DNA of 64,000 nucleotides from an uncultured Phocaeicola sp. (GCA_944320855.1 CALUJF010000012.1:1-64000), one strand, 5' to 3'; positions 41,862 through 51,663 are shown, counted from the first letter of the stretch. Notes: generated by a model from the sequence alone, not told the origin. A program made the numbers and translations.

Positions 41862-43043
41862 TTATTCGACGTAAAGTACGAGTCCCTTGAGGTATTCTCC
41901 TTCAGGATGGTAGATATTGACAGGATGGTCGGCCGGCTGGGTGAGCTGGTGCATGATGCGTACGCTGCGACCGCTCTGGGCTGCTGCCGTGAAGACGGCA
42001 TTGCGGAAATCCTGTTTGCTTACCACCTGAGAGCATGAGAATGTGAAAAGGATGCCACCCGGACGTATCTTCTCGAAAGCTTTGGCATTGAGCTTGGTAT
42101 ATCCGCGAAGGGCATTACGCAAGGCTCCGCGATGCTTGGCAAAGGCAGGCGGGTCGAGGATTATGAGGTCGTACTCCCCTCCCATTCTGTCAAGATACTT
42201 GAAGGCATCTTCGGCAAAGGCATCATGACGTGTGTCGCCGGGAAAATTGAGCTCTACATTGGCACGGGTAAGGTCGATGGCCTTGGCTGAACTGTCGACT
42301 GAATGTACAAGACGTGCTCCACCACGCATGGCATAGAAGGAGAATCCTCCTGTATAGCAGAACATATTGAGGACGTTACGACCGAGAGCGTAATGCTCGA
42401 GAAGGGCACGGTTGTCACGCTGGTCGACAAAGAAACCTGTCTTCTGTCCCTTGAGCCAGTCTACATGGAAGAGCAGTCCGTTCTCCATGGCTACATTCTC
42501 TGTGCTTCCGCCAAGAAGGAATCCGTTCTCGGTAGATTCGAGGTCGGCCTTGAACGGCAGTGTGGTTTCACTCTTATAATAGATATTGCGGATGGTATCG
42601 CCCATAACTTCCTTGAGTGCGGATGCTATCTCATGACGGTAGACGTGCATACCGGCCGAGTGTGCCTGCATTACGGCTGTATGGTCGTAGAGGTCGATTA
42701 TAAGCCCGGGGAGGTTATCGCCTTCGCCATGCACAAGACGGCAGGCATTGTTGGTTTCTGTTCCGATAAGGCGGAGTGCCTGACGGAGATTTCGGGCTAC
42801 AGTAAGACGGCGTACCCAGAAATCGTGGTTTATCTCCTCTTTTCGGAATGTAAGTACACGTACTGCTATGCTGCCTATCTGATAGTGGCCGGCAGCTATG
42901 TATTTCTTGTCGGAAGTATAGACTTCCACCACTTCACCTTCTTCCGGATTTCCTTCTACCCTTGCTATGGCTCCTGAGAATACCCATGGGTGGAAACGGA
43001 GAAGCGATTCTTCTTTTTTAGGTTTGAGATATACTTTATTCAT
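41862..43043 (-). CDS. rlmI: RlmI-like 23S rRNA (cytosine) methyltransferase
   Basis: The 393-aa protein has an N-terminal PUA-like RNA-binding domain ('KPKKEESLLRFHPWVFSGAI') and a Rossmann methyltransferase domain. The SAM motif I is 'VLNMFCYTGGFSFYAMRGGA', with acidic post-I residues in 'LVHSVDSSAKAIDLTRANVE' and motif IV 'YDLIILDPPAFAKHR'. 'ILFTFSCSQVVSKQDF' holds the late cysteine of the RlmI/RlmL class. By family it methylates C5 of a cytosine in 23S rRNA. ATG 43043 is used; an in-frame TTG at 43052 would add three residues. It is the last gene of a minus-strand group of three, separated from the exonuclease gene by an AT-rich repeat. Confidence 0.88.
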   Translation of the reverse strand: MNKVYLKPKKEESLLRFHPWVFSGAIARVEGNPEEGEVVEVYTSDKKYIAAGHYQIGSIAVRVLTFRKEEINHDFWVRRLTVARNLRQALRLIGTETNNACRLVHGEGDNLPGLIIDLYDHTAVMQAHSAGMHVYRHEIASALKEVMGDTIRNIYYKSETTLPFKADLESTENGFLLGGSTENVAMENGLLFHVDWLKGQKTGFFVDQRDNRALLEHYALGRNVLNMFCYTGGFSFYAMRGGARLVHSVDSSAKAIDLTRANVELNFPGDTRHDAFAEDAFKYLDRMGGEYDLIILDPPAFAKHRGALRNALRGYTKLNAKAFEKIRPGGILFTFSCSQVVSKQDFRNAVFTAAAQSGRSVRIMHQLTQPADHPVNIYHPEGEYLKGLVLYVE

Positions 43044-43055
43044 GATATTCAATTA

Positions 43056-43143
43056 AAAATTAAGAAGTAAAAATTAAAAATGAAAGATCCATCAACATAT
43101 TGATTATAATCAGTATCAATTATTAATTCTTAATTATTCATTA
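43056..43143. repeat. AT-rich repeat between the methyltransferase and exonuclease genes
   Basis: AATTAAAAATTAAGAAGTAA-like sequence on one side and TTATTAATTCTTAATTATTC-like sequence on the other flank a short GC-richer core (about 43081-43117). The outer parts belong to the same AT-rich family found after fkp, gmd, FtsK and trxB. It begins right at the exonuclease stop codon. Confidence 0.7.
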
Positions 43144-43725
43144 TTAATTATTATTCAGTTTCTGATAAATCCGAAGTGTAGCCCAGGCATCTGTAGCCGC
43201 ATACTGCTGCTGTGCTTCGGTCAGCACATCGGCCTCCCAGTTGGAAAGGCGCTGGCTCTTGGATATCTTCTGTCCGAAGAGTATAGCGTAGATTTTCTGA
43301 AGGCTTTTCTCTTCGATGCCGAAACGGGATACATAGTCCTGAAGCTCAATCCAGTTGCCCACCTTCGGGTCCTTGTCGTTGCTACGGCGAAGCATGCTGA
43401 AATCGTCGCGTAGTGAAAGACCTATCTTCAGCACATCGTTCTGAAGGAATTCCTCAAGGAAATCGGGTATGCCTATGTAGTTAAGGCGGAAGAGGAAACA
43501 GGTGTCGGCAGTGGATATCTGAAGCAGAGCTACCTTGTTTATTTTTCCTTTCTTGAACGAAGGACGTGTCTCGGTATCAACACCTACTACATCGCAGCTG
43601 TTGAGATAGGACACAGCCTTGCGGGCGTCTTCCTCTGTATAAATTATGATTATCCGCCCGGGGAATGTCGCTTTGGACATTTCGGAAATAAGTTTCTTAT
43701 CTATTGTTGATTGGTAATTTGCCAT
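43144..43725 (-). CDS. RNase D-like 3'-5' exonuclease (DEDDy family)
   Basis: The 193-aa protein is a stand-alone DEDDy exonuclease domain. Exo I is 'CDVVGVDTETRPSF' (D-x-E), Exo II 'LKIGLSLRDDFSMLRR' and Exo III 'QQYAATDAWATLRIYQKL' (Y-x3-D). No HRDC domain follows, unlike E. coli RNase D. Likely substrate is RNA 3' ends or DNA; this cannot be settled from sequence. Its last residues, K-L-N-N-N, are encoded by the AT-rich repeat that starts at the stop codon. It lies 17 bases after the DUF5063 gene on the same strand and before the methyltransferase, suggesting an RNA-processing operon. Confidence 0.85.
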   Translation of the reverse strand: MANYQSTIDKKLISEMSKATFPGRIIIIYTEEDARKAVSYLNSCDVVGVDTETRPSFKKGKINKVALLQISTADTCFLFRLNYIGIPDFLEEFLQNDVLKIGLSLRDDFSMLRRSNDKDPKVGNWIELQDYVSRFGIEEKSLQKIYAILFGQKISKSQRLSNWEADVLTEAQQQYAATDAWATLRIYQKLNNN

Positions 43726-43742
43726 GTTCTATATGTGAGTGT

Positions 43743-44273
43743 TTACAGGTCTGTTTCTTCGCCGTGGTATTTTACATTGTGTAAAGCTCGCATGACATTG
43801 ACAAGCGTTCGTCCCCAGTATGAGGCGAACTGTTCGCGGCAACGCCAGAGTGCGTCATTCATTGTCCTGTCGAGTCCAAGACTATAAACACATACAAAGT
43901 CTTTCAGCGGCTGGTATATGTCTGCCAGACCTTCGGAAATGTTTTGTTTGATAGGCGTGTCGCTATACGCCATTTCATCAAGAAAAACCTCAAGATAGTC
44001 GTCGTCAGAACCAAGCTGTGATGCTATAAGGCTGCGGAGATGCTCGTAATCCGGTTCGGTGACGAATGTCTCAGGTTCGATGTCGTCGAGGGGTTCGCAA
44101 TCAGGAAGCAATGATGCTTTCAGATAGAGCAGCGGAAGGAGCTTGAGAGTACGGTCGACAAACTCGAACGGCTGCATTTCGGGAGTACGTTCCAGAAAGC
44201 CGCAAAATTCGGCTGCCACGGTAACGAACTCGACTGTATTAGCATCGAAAATGGATTGATTTGATGATTTCAT
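43743..44273 (-). CDS. DUF5063 family protein
   Basis: The 176-aa helical protein starts 'KSSNQSIFDANTVEFVTVAA' and contains 'PFEFVDRTLKLLPLLYLKAS' and 'LWRCREQFASYWGRTLVNVM', which fit the Bacteroidota family DUF5063. It has no signal peptide, membrane segment or catalytic motif I can name. In many Bacteroidales the gene sits beside the exonuclease and opposite ftsK, as here; I rely on memory for that. Its promoter lies at 44312-44319 on the minus strand, divergent from that of ftsK. Confidence 0.72.
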   Translation of the reverse strand: MKSSNQSIFDANTVEFVTVAAEFCGFLERTPEMQPFEFVDRTLKLLPLLYLKASLLPDCEPLDDIEPETFVTEPDYEHLRSLIASQLGSDDDYLEVFLDEMAYSDTPIKQNISEGLADIYQPLKDFVCVYSLGLDRTMNDALWRCREQFASYWGRTLVNVMRALHNVKYHGEETDL

Positions 44274-44311
44274 TTGTCTTATAATGTATGTTATATCAAA
44301 AAATATATGTG

Positions 44312-44319
44312 CAAAGGTA
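44312..44319 (-). promoter_or_regulatory. Minus-strand promoter -7 element for the DUF5063 operon
   Basis: Read on the minus strand the sequence is TACCTTTG followed by CAC, fitting TAnnTTTG. It lies 39 bases upstream of the DUF5063 ATG. Confidence 0.68.
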
Positions 44320-44372
44320 GGAATTTTTTCTGTTTTATCGTTTTTTGTTTACATATTTCGTCCAGTTTGTAT

Positions 44373-44380
44373 TATCTTTG
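44373..44380 (+). promoter_or_regulatory. Promoter -7 element for ftsK
   Basis: TATCTTTG followed by CA fits TAnnTTTG and lies 32 bases before ATG 44412. It stands about 55 bases from the divergent minus-strand promoter, so the two may influence each other. Confidence 0.7.
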
Positions 44381-44411
44381 CATGACAAAATTCTATTGTA
44401 GAAACCAATTT

Positions 44412-47129
44412 ATGAATGATATGAGCAGTAAAAAAGACAACAATAAAAAATCAGATATAAAGCACAACGAAAATGCACAAAAAATAAAATCGGCACTGAA
44501 CGGGGAAACAGGACACTTTGTCGGGGGACTGATTTGCCTTATGTTCGGAGTATATATGTTCCTTGCCTTTACTTCATTCCTTTCGGCCGGAGGTGCTGAC
44601 CAGAGTGCTATGGGAGTGAATTCGGTGGGCGAAGCTGAGGTGGTACAGAACCATACGGGACCGGCAGGAGCAAAATTAGCCGAATTCCTGATTAACGGAT
44701 GTTTCGGTATTCCGGCATATTTCATTGTGATTGTTCTGCTCATTGCAGGAACAAAGCTTATGAAAGCATATAATTTCACTGTATGGAAGTGGTTCTTAGG
44801 ATGCATGAGCATCATGTACTGGATGTCTGTCACCTTAGGTTTCGTTTTCGGAGATGTAAATTCGTTCATTTATCCGGGAGGACTGCACGGATATAATGTT
44901 TCGCTATGGATAGAATCGTATATCGGTGTGCCGGGACTTATTCTGCTGCTTCTGTTCTGCGGTATCATTATCGGTATTGCCATAAGAAGACAAACCATGG
45001 AGGTGGTAAGACATATACTGCATCCGAACTTCAAAAAGAATGGAGAAGAAAACAAAGACAATACAGTAATATCCGACGAGGTTGCTACAAATGCGGACGA
45101 CACTGTAATAAGTGCAGAAGAAACTCCGGAGGAAGTGAGCGATGATACCAATGAGGAAACTGAAAATGAAGAGAATGAGGCTCCAAAGGTTAAATGGTAT
45201 CAGAAACTGATGCCGGGAGGTATCTTAGGCAGACTGTTCGGAAAAAAGAATAAAGAAGAAGAAGAAGAACAGCAGGATGAGGAAGCGGTGGAGGACACGG
45301 CAGACGAGGAAGAGGAAAATCCTGCAGACCATAAAAGAGAGGAGAGAATCAGGACTCAGATAAAGGAAGAAGAGTTATATAACGAATTCAAGCATGAGAA
45401 TGAGCCTGAAATATATGCCGAGGAAGTTTACAGCAATGATGTGAACTATACGGACAACAGCATAGAACTTCCTATAGATGATGTGCCTGTGAACGCAAGA
45501 AGAATTATTGAAGCCGAGAATATGGCACACAATAATGAAAAAGATGAGGAACCGGCTTTCGAAATAGAGGAAACAAAGGAAGAGGAAACTGTAAGGGGTG
45601 ACCTGAGTGTGCCTTATAACCCAAGACTCGACCTCGAACTGTATAAGTTCCCTACACTGGATTTGCTGAAAACGTACCCTGACGACGGACCAAGCATCGA
45701 CATGGAGGAACAGAATGCTAACAAGAACAGAATCATACAGGTACTGAGAAGCTTCGGTATAGAAATATCATCAATCAAGGCCAATGTAGGACCTACGGTG
45801 ACTCTGTATGAGATTACTCCGGCTGAGGGCGTGAGAATCTCAAAAATCAGAAATCTGGAAGACGATATAGCACTGAGTCTTTCGGCTTTGGGAATACGAA
45901 TCATTGCACCTATTCCGGGTAAGGGTACTATAGGTATCGAGGTACCTAACGCAAGTCCTAAGATTGTGCCTATGAGCTCGGTATTGGCAAGCAAGAAATT
46001 CCAGGAAAGTACTTTCGAGCTTCCTATCGCCTTAGGAAAGACTATCACGAATGAGGTGTTTATGGTGGACCTGGCAAAGGCTCCGCATATGCTGGTGGCC
46101 GGTGCTACAGGACAGGGTAAGTCTGTGGGACTGAATGCTATCGTGACCTCACTTTTATACAAGAAACATCCAAGCGAGCTGAAATTTGTAATCATCGACC
46201 CTAAGAAGGTGGAATTTGCAATCTATGCTCCTATAGAAAGACATTTCCTGGCAAAACTGCCTGATGCGGAAGATGCCATTATCACGGACGTGACCAAAGT
46301 GGTCCAGACCCTTAACTCGCTCTGTGTGGAAATGGATACAAGATATGACCTGCTGAAGAAGGCCGGATGCAGAAACATAAAGGAATATAATGCGAAGTTC
46401 ATCAACAGACAGCTGAATCCGGCTAACGGACATAAGTTCATGCCGTATATAGTAATCATAATAGATGAGTTCGGCGACCTGATTATGACTGCGGGCAAGG
46501 AAGTGGAACTGCCGATTTGCCGTATAGCACAGCTGGCACGTGCGGTGGGTATTCATGCCATAATCGCTACACAAAGACCGACAACGAATATCATTACGGG
46601 TACTATCAAGGCGAACTTCCCGGCTCGTGTGGCCTTCAGAGTGGCTTCTATGATGGACTCAAGAACGATTCTCGACCGTCCGGGAGCACAGCAGCTTATA
46701 GGTAAGGGTGATATGCTTTATCTGCAGGGAAATGATCCGGTACGTGTGCAGTGTGCTTTCGTCGATACTCCTGAAGTAGAGAAGATTTCGGAATATATCA
46801 GCAAGCAGCAGGGCTACCCTACCGCATTCGAACTGCCTGAATATGTGGACGAGAATGCCGAACCAAGCGGAGCAGCGGATGTGGATATGAACAAACTGGA
46901 CCCAATGTTTGAGGAAGCTGCAAGACTGATTATTTATCATCAGCAGGGTTCGACATCGCTTATACAGAGAAAACTGTCGTTGGGATATAACAGAGCCGGA
47001 CGAATAATGGACCAGCTGGAAAGAGCAGGAATAGTGGGACCGGCTAACGGCAGTAAGGCAAGAGATGTGTTGTGCATAGACGAGAATGACTTGCAGATGC
47101 GACTTAATCAATTAAAAATGAATAATTAA
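44412..47129 (+). CDS. ftsK: FtsK/SpoIIIE-type DNA translocase
   Basis: The 905-aa protein has four N-terminal membrane helices (about 35-200: 'GLICLMFGVYMFLAFTSFLS', 'AYFIVIVLLIAGTKL' and others), a long acidic Glu-rich linker (about 215-400), and the motor. The motor has Walker A 'GATGQGKSVGLNAI', Walker B 'IVIIIDEFGDLIMT' and the 'ATQRPTTNIITGTIKANFPA' segment. The C-terminal winged-helix gamma domain ('ARLIIYHQQGSTSLIQRKLS', 'GIVGPANGSKARDVL') is present, so it can read orienting sequences near the terminus. It pumps DNA at the septum during division. An open frame extends back to 44274, but ATG 44412 follows the promoter and begins a normal hydrophilic N-terminus. The last residues, K-M-N-N, are encoded in an AT-rich repeat. 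Confidence 0.93.
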   Translation: MNDMSSKKDNNKKSDIKHNENAQKIKSALNGETGHFVGGLICLMFGVYMFLAFTSFLSAGGADQSAMGVNSVGEAEVVQNHTGPAGAKLAEFLINGCFGIPAYFIVIVLLIAGTKLMKAYNFTVWKWFLGCMSIMYWMSVTLGFVFGDVNSFIYPGGLHGYNVSLWIESYIGVPGLILLLLFCGIIIGIAIRRQTMEVVRHILHPNFKKNGEENKDNTVISDEVATNADDTVISAEETPEEVSDDTNEETENEENEAPKVKWYQKLMPGGILGRLFGKKNKEEEEEQQDEEAVEDTADEEEENPADHKREERIRTQIKEEELYNEFKHENEPEIYAEEVYSNDVNYTDNSIELPIDDVPVNARRIIEAENMAHNNEKDEEPAFEIEETKEEETVRGDLSVPYNPRLDLELYKFPTLDLLKTYPDDGPSIDMEEQNANKNRIIQVLRSFGIEISSIKANVGPTVTLYEITPAEGVRISKIRNLEDDIALSLSALGIRIIAPIPGKGTIGIEVPNASPKIVPMSSVLASKKFQESTFELPIALGKTITNEVFMVDLAKAPHMLVAGATGQGKSVGLNAIVTSLLYKKHPSELKFVIIDPKKVEFAIYAPIERHFLAKLPDAEDAIITDVTKVVQTLNSLCVEMDTRYDLLKKAGCRNIKEYNAKFINRQLNPANGHKFMPYIVIIIDEFGDLIMTAGKEVELPICRIAQLARAVGIHAIIATQRPTTNIITGTIKANFPARVAFRVASMMDSRTILDRPGAQQLIGKGDMLYLQGNDPVRVQCAFVDTPEVEKISEYISKQQGYPTAFELPEYVDENAEPSGAADVDMNKLDPMFEEAARLIIYHQQGSTSLIQRKLSLGYNRAGRIMDQLERAGIVGPANGSKARDVLCIDENDLQMRLNQLKMNN

Positions 47130-47139
47130 GAAACTCAAT

Positions 47140-47742
47140 ATGAAACGTTCTATTATAATATGCTTATTCTCGGCATTAACGCTGCAGGTTTCTGCACAGA
47201 AGGATGTCAAGGCCAAGGAGGTGCTGGATGCTGTAGCGGCGAATTATGAGAAATCGACAGGTACGGAGATTATCTTCGGAGGAACGATGGACGGCAGCAT
47301 AATACTGAAAGGTGAGAAATTCGTACTCGACTGCGGAGGAATAAAAAGCTGGTTTGACGGCAAAACGCTATGGAGCTATGTAGAGGATAACGCGGAGGTG
47401 AATGTTTCATCGCCGACAGATGACGAGTTACAGGCTATCAATCCGTATATGATGTTGGGTATGTACAGACATGGATTCAATTATGTATATGCAGGAACAA
47501 AAAACAGAAATGGAATAGCTTGTAAAGAGGTGGTCATGACACCCGAGAAGAATCAGGACGTGAAAAGGATTGTGATAGATGTCAATTCCAAGATGGAGCC
47601 TGTATATATCTGCATAGAGGGCAACAACGGAGAAAAGCAAGAAATAGAAATCAGAAAATGTATGCCGAAGAAGACGGACGACAGCATGTTCGTGTTCGAC
47701 AAGGCAAAATACCCTAAAGTGGAAATAATAGATTTAAGATAA
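47140..47742 (+). CDS. LolA-like outer-membrane lipoprotein carrier
   Basis: The 200-aa protein has a signal peptide (1-19, ending V-S-A-Q) followed by the LolA pattern: 'AKEVLDAVAANYEKSTGTEI', 'SIILKGEKFVLDCGGIKSWF' and 'DGKTLWSYVEDNAEVNVSSP'. The incomplete half-barrel of such proteins carries lipoproteins through the periplasm. Sequence divergence from proteobacterial LolA is large, so lipoprotein transport is inferred from the fold family. It lies ten bases after ftsK and 35 bases before trxB and probably shares the ftsK transcript. Confidence 0.78.
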   Translation: MKRSIIICLFSALTLQVSAQKDVKAKEVLDAVAANYEKSTGTEIIFGGTMDGSIILKGEKFVLDCGGIKSWFDGKTLWSYVEDNAEVNVSSPTDDELQAINPYMMLGMYRHGFNYVYAGTKNRNGIACKEVVMTPEKNQDVKRIVIDVNSKMEPVYICIEGNNGEKQEIEIRKCMPKKTDDSMFVFDKAKYPKVEIIDLR

Positions 47743-47777
47743 GAGAGAAATATTAATGTAATCAAAAAGAAGTTTTT

Positions 47778-48713
47778 ATGGCAACAGAACATGTAAAATG
47801 TCTGATCATCGGATCAGGACCGGCAGGATATACTGCCGCTATATATACAGGAAGAGCAAACCTGAGTCCTGTCCTTTACGAAGGATTACAGCCGGGAGGA
47901 CAGCTGACTACAACTACGGAAGTTGAGAATTTCCCGGGATATCCTGACGGTGTGACAGGGCCTGTACTGATGGATGACCTGAGAAAACAGGCTGAGAAAT
48001 TCGGTGCGGACATCAGACACGGTATCGTGACAAAAGCTGACTTAAGCAAAGCTCCTTATACATTTGAGGTGGACGGGGAGAAAGAAATTACTGCTGACGC
48101 GGTGATTATCTCTACAGGTGCTACAGCCAAATATCTGGGTTTGGAAGATGAAAAGAAATATGCCGGTATGGGTGTGAGCGCATGTGCTACCTGCGACGGT
48201 TTCTTCTACAGAAAGAAGAAGGTGGCAGTAGTAGGTGGTGGAGATACTGCTTGCGAAGAAGCTATCTATCTGGCAAGTCTGGCAAGCGAAGTATATCTCG
48301 TAGTGAGAAAACCATACCTGAGAGCATCGCAGATTATGCAGGAAAGAGTGATGAACCATCCCAAAATTAAAGTGCTGTTCGAGCATAACGCAGTAGGACT
48401 GTATGGCGACAACGGTGTGGAAGGTATGCATGTGGTGAAAAGAATGGGTGAAGCTGACGAAGAAAGATACGACATCGCCATCGACGGATTCTTCCTTGCC
48501 ATAGGCCATAAGCCTAACTCTGATATATTCAAGCCATGGCTTAAGACTGACGAAGTGGGATACATCATCACTGGAGGCAACACACCATGCACAGGAGTTC
48601 CAGGAGTATTTGCTGCAGGCGACGTGGCAGACCCACATTACAGACAGGCTATTACAGCTGCAGGAAGCGGATGTAAAGCTGCTATTGAGGCGGAGAGATT
48701 CTTGAACAAGTGA
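47778..48713 (+). CDS. trxB: Thioredoxin-disulfide reductase
   Basis: The 311-aa flavoprotein uses NADPH to reduce thioredoxin. The FAD motif 'IIGSGPAGYTAAIYTGRA' is at 10-27. The redox-active pair C136-A-T-C139-D is followed by 'GFFYRKKKVAVVGGGDTACE', the NADPH-binding G-x-G-x-x-A. 'GVFAAGDVADPHYRQAITAA' is the C-terminal FAD-binding segment. Size and motif order are normal. Its stop codon TGA is followed at once by an AT-rich repeat. Confidence 0.95.
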   Translation: MATEHVKCLIIGSGPAGYTAAIYTGRANLSPVLYEGLQPGGQLTTTTEVENFPGYPDGVTGPVLMDDLRKQAEKFGADIRHGIVTKADLSKAPYTFEVDGEKEITADAVIISTGATAKYLGLEDEKKYAGMGVSACATCDGFFYRKKKVAVVGGGDTACEEAIYLASLASEVYLVVRKPYLRASQIMQERVMNHPKIKVLFEHNAVGLYGDNGVEGMHVVKRMGEADEERYDIAIDGFFLAIGHKPNSDIFKPWLKTDEVGYIITGGNTPCTGVPGVFAAGDVADPHYRQAITAAGSGCKAAIEAERFLNK

Positions 48714-48823
48714 ATAATTAATAATTAAAAATTAAAAACGGGTGCATGTCATCAATTTTAATTTTTAATTCGTCTCTGGTTCTAAATTATTAATTGTTAA
48801 TTATTAATTTTTAATTGAACAAA
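48714..48823 (+). repeat. AT-rich inverted-repeat element between trxB and the M16 peptidase gene
   Basis: AATAATTAATAATTAAAAAT on the left can pair with TTTTAATTTTTAATT in the middle, around a core 'CGGGTGCATGTCATCA' (48739-48754), and further TTATTAATTGTTAATTATTA sequence follows on the right. The layout parallels 37281-37364, including the GGGTG core. No TAnnTTTG promoter was seen. Confidence 0.72.
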
Positions 48824-51637
48824 ATGAATTTATTGAAACGTTCTGCCGCTATGATAATATTCATAGGCGGTGTGGCATCAGGCTTTGCACAACAGCAGAT
48901 GCCGCCTGTTCCGACAGACCCAAACGTTAGGGTTGGGAAACTGGAAAACGGGCTTACTTATTACATCAGACACAACGAACTGCCGGAAAACCAGGCTGAT
49001 TTCTATATCGCCCAGAAGGTAGGTTCAATATTGGAAGAGGACAATCAGAGAGGATTGGCTCACTTCCTGGAACATATGTGTTTCAACGGAACAACAAACT
49101 ATCCTGACAACAAGTTGAGAGAGTATCTGGAAACTATAGGAGTGAAGTTCGGTGTGAACCTGAATGCTTACACTTCGGTGGACGAAACTGTGTACAACAT
49201 CTCTAACGTGCCGGTAGTAAGAGAAACAGTTGTCGACTCATGTCTGCTCATACTGCACGACTGGGCAAATGACCTGACTCTGGACCATGAAGAGATAGAC
49301 AAGGAGCGCAAAGTGATACACGAAGAATGGAGAACCCGTACAGGAGCCATGATGCGTATGTATGAAAAGGTGTTCCCTATCATGTACAAGGACAGCAAGT
49401 ATGCTTACCGTCTGCCTATAGGTACTATGGAAGTGGTGGATAACTTCCCATACCAGGCTCTGAAAGACTATTACGAAAAATGGTACAGACCGGACCAGCA
49501 GGGTATCATCGTTGTGGGCGACATTGACGTGGATAAAGTGGAAGAGAAAATCAAGAAGATGTTCTCCCCTATCGAAATGCCTGAAAATGCTGCGGAGAGA
49601 GTCTACTTCCCTGTGCCTGACAATGATGAACCTATTATAGCAATAGCCAAAGATAAGGAACAGCAGGTGCCTTTGATTTATCTGTTCCACAAGCATGACG
49701 TAGTGCCTAACGAACAGAAAAACAGTATGGCCTATCTGGCGATGAACTATATGACTTCAATGATAGGCAACATGCTGAATGCACGTCTGGACGAACTGAC
49801 ACAGCAACCTCAGCCTCCATTCATTCAGGCTATGGCTGAAGACGGTAATTTCCTTGTTGCAAAGACTAAGGGTGCTTTCATCGGATTTGCTGTGGCTAAG
49901 GAAGATGGCATACTGACATCTACAGAGGCTCTGATGACAGAAATTGAGAGAGCCAGACAGTTCGGATTTACGGCAAGCGAATATGCCAGAGCAAAGGCTG
50001 ACTATCTGAGAGCTTTGGAATCGGCTTACAACGAAAAGGACAAGATGAAAAACTCACAGTATGTGAACGAATATGTAAGACATTTCATCGACAATGAGCC
50101 TATACCGGGAATAGAGAATGAATATGCTATAATGAACCAGATTGTTCCTAATATCCCTGTAGAAGCCATCAACCAGGTGGTGAAGCAGATTATCGGAGAA
50201 AAGAACATCGTTCTCAGCGTATTCTGTCCTGAGAAAGAGGGTATGAAATATCCTACTGAAGAGGAACTCAAGGCTGTGGTAAACAAAGTAAGAGCTGCCA
50301 AGCTTGAAGCATATGTAGACAAGGTATCGGACGAACCTCTGATGAAGGAACTGCCTGCAGGCGGTAAGGTGGTTAAGACTGAAGAAGGTCCTTTCGGCAG
50401 CAAAGTACTGACACTGAGCAACGGTGTGAAGGTGGTACTGAAGAAAACAGACTTCAAGGCTGACGAAGTGAGAATGCAGGCTTTCAGTGCCGGTGGTAAC
50501 TCTATGTTCGACGATAAGGATGCTGTACAGTTCAAACTGATGAATCAGGTAGTGAGCCTCGGTGGTCTTGGAAACTTCAGTGCAGTAGACCTGGAAAAGG
50601 TACTTGCCGGAAAAATGGCTTCTGCATCAGCATATGTAAACAGTCTTACAGAAGGTATCAGCGGTGGATGCTCGCCTAAGGATATGGAAACTATGCTGCA
50701 GCTTACTTATCTGAGATTTACTGCTCCGAGAATGGATATGAATGCGTTCGAATCGTTCATCAACAGAAACAAGGCTGCACTGGCAAACGCAGAAGCTGAC
50801 CCTAATACTGCTTTCAGCGATTCTATAAGCGTGGCTCTGTATAACCGTCATCCGAGAACTATCTCTGTAAAGGCAGAAACTCTGGACAAGATAGACTACA
50901 ATAAGGTGATGGAACTCTACAAGAACCGTTTTGCCGATGCAAGCGACTTTACATTCGTAATGGTGGGCAACATAGACGAAGCTACTGCTACTCCGCTGAT
51001 AGAGAAGTATCTGGGAAGTCTTCCGTCAATGAAACGCAACGAGAAGTTCCGCGATGTAACTCCTGATATCAGAAAAGGTATCTACGAGAATAACTTCACA
51101 AGAGAAATGGAAACAGCAAAATCATCTGTTCTTATGGTGGCAAGCGGCAAATGCAAGTACGACCAGAAGAATGTGATTATGATGAGCATGTTGGGACAGT
51201 TGCTGAACATTCTGTACATACAGACTGTGAGAGAAGAAGCTGGAGGTACATACGGTGTGTCATGCAACGGTTCGATAAGCAAATATCCTGAAGCGGAAGG
51301 TGTGTTCCAGATATACTTCGATACTGACCCTCAGCGCAGACCGCAGATGGTAGAACTGATAAATAAGGGTATCAGCGACTTTATTGCACAAGGTCCTAAG
51401 ACTGAAGACCTGAACAAGGTGAAAGAGTATATGCTGAAGACATTCCAGCAGAACCAGAAAGAGAACTCATACTGGATGGGAATAATCAACACAATGTTGT
51501 GGGAAAAGGTGGATATGAATACCGGATACCAGAACACAGTGAACAGCATCACAGTAAATGACCTGAAAAAGTTTGCAAAGAGTTTCTTCGGACAGAAAAA
51601 CATGATTGAAGTAAGCATGAACTCGCCGGTGAAATAA
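48824..51637 (+). CDS. M16 family zinc metallopeptidase, secreted
   Basis: The 937-aa protein has a signal peptide (to about residue 22, 'GGVASGFAQ') and two M16 halves. The first half carries the inverted zinc motif H80-F-L-E-H84 in 'GLAHFLEHMCFNGTTNYP' and the third ligand in 'EIDKERKVIHEEWRTRT'. The second half ('SKVLTLSNGVKVVLKKTDFK' on) lacks the motif, as is usual for the non-catalytic partner domain. Length and layout match PqqL-like periplasmic peptidases. It probably degrades peptides or small proteins in the periplasm. ATG 48824 is chosen; an in-frame TTG at 48815 is less likely. A strong terminator follows. Confidence 0.9.
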   Translation: MNLLKRSAAMIIFIGGVASGFAQQQMPPVPTDPNVRVGKLENGLTYYIRHNELPENQADFYIAQKVGSILEEDNQRGLAHFLEHMCFNGTTNYPDNKLREYLETIGVKFGVNLNAYTSVDETVYNISNVPVVRETVVDSCLLILHDWANDLTLDHEEIDKERKVIHEEWRTRTGAMMRMYEKVFPIMYKDSKYAYRLPIGTMEVVDNFPYQALKDYYEKWYRPDQQGIIVVGDIDVDKVEEKIKKMFSPIEMPENAAERVYFPVPDNDEPIIAIAKDKEQQVPLIYLFHKHDVVPNEQKNSMAYLAMNYMTSMIGNMLNARLDELTQQPQPPFIQAMAEDGNFLVAKTKGAFIGFAVAKEDGILTSTEALMTEIERARQFGFTASEYARAKADYLRALESAYNEKDKMKNSQYVNEYVRHFIDNEPIPGIENEYAIMNQIVPNIPVEAINQVVKQIIGEKNIVLSVFCPEKEGMKYPTEEELKAVVNKVRAAKLEAYVDKVSDEPLMKELPAGGKVVKTEEGPFGSKVLTLSNGVKVVLKKTDFKADEVRMQAFSAGGNSMFDDKDAVQFKLMNQVVSLGGLGNFSAVDLEKVLAGKMASASAYVNSLTEGISGGCSPKDMETMLQLTYLRFTAPRMDMNAFESFINRNKAALANAEADPNTAFSDSISVALYNRHPRTISVKAETLDKIDYNKVMELYKNRFADASDFTFVMVGNIDEATATPLIEKYLGSLPSMKRNEKFRDVTPDIRKGIYENNFTREMETAKSSVLMVASGKCKYDQKNVIMMSMLGQLLNILYIQTVREEAGGTYGVSCNGSISKYPEAEGVFQIYFDTDPQRRPQMVELINKGISDFIAQGPKTEDLNKVKEYMLKTFQQNQKENSYWMGIINTMLWEKVDMNTGYQNTVNSITVNDLKKFAKSFFGQKNMIEVSMNSPVK

Positions 51638-51663
51638 CAGGAGAAAACGAACAAATACAAAGG

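Noticed and set aside
42303-42977. Plus-strand open frame of 224 codons within the RlmI-like gene
   Set aside because: Opposite strand of a well-supported methyltransferase; Cys/Val-rich translation without any domain.
44274-44411. N-terminal extension of FtsK from the start of the open frame
   Set aside because: It would include both divergent promoters and encode a cysteine-rich stretch unlike FtsK; ATG 44412 fits the promoter position.
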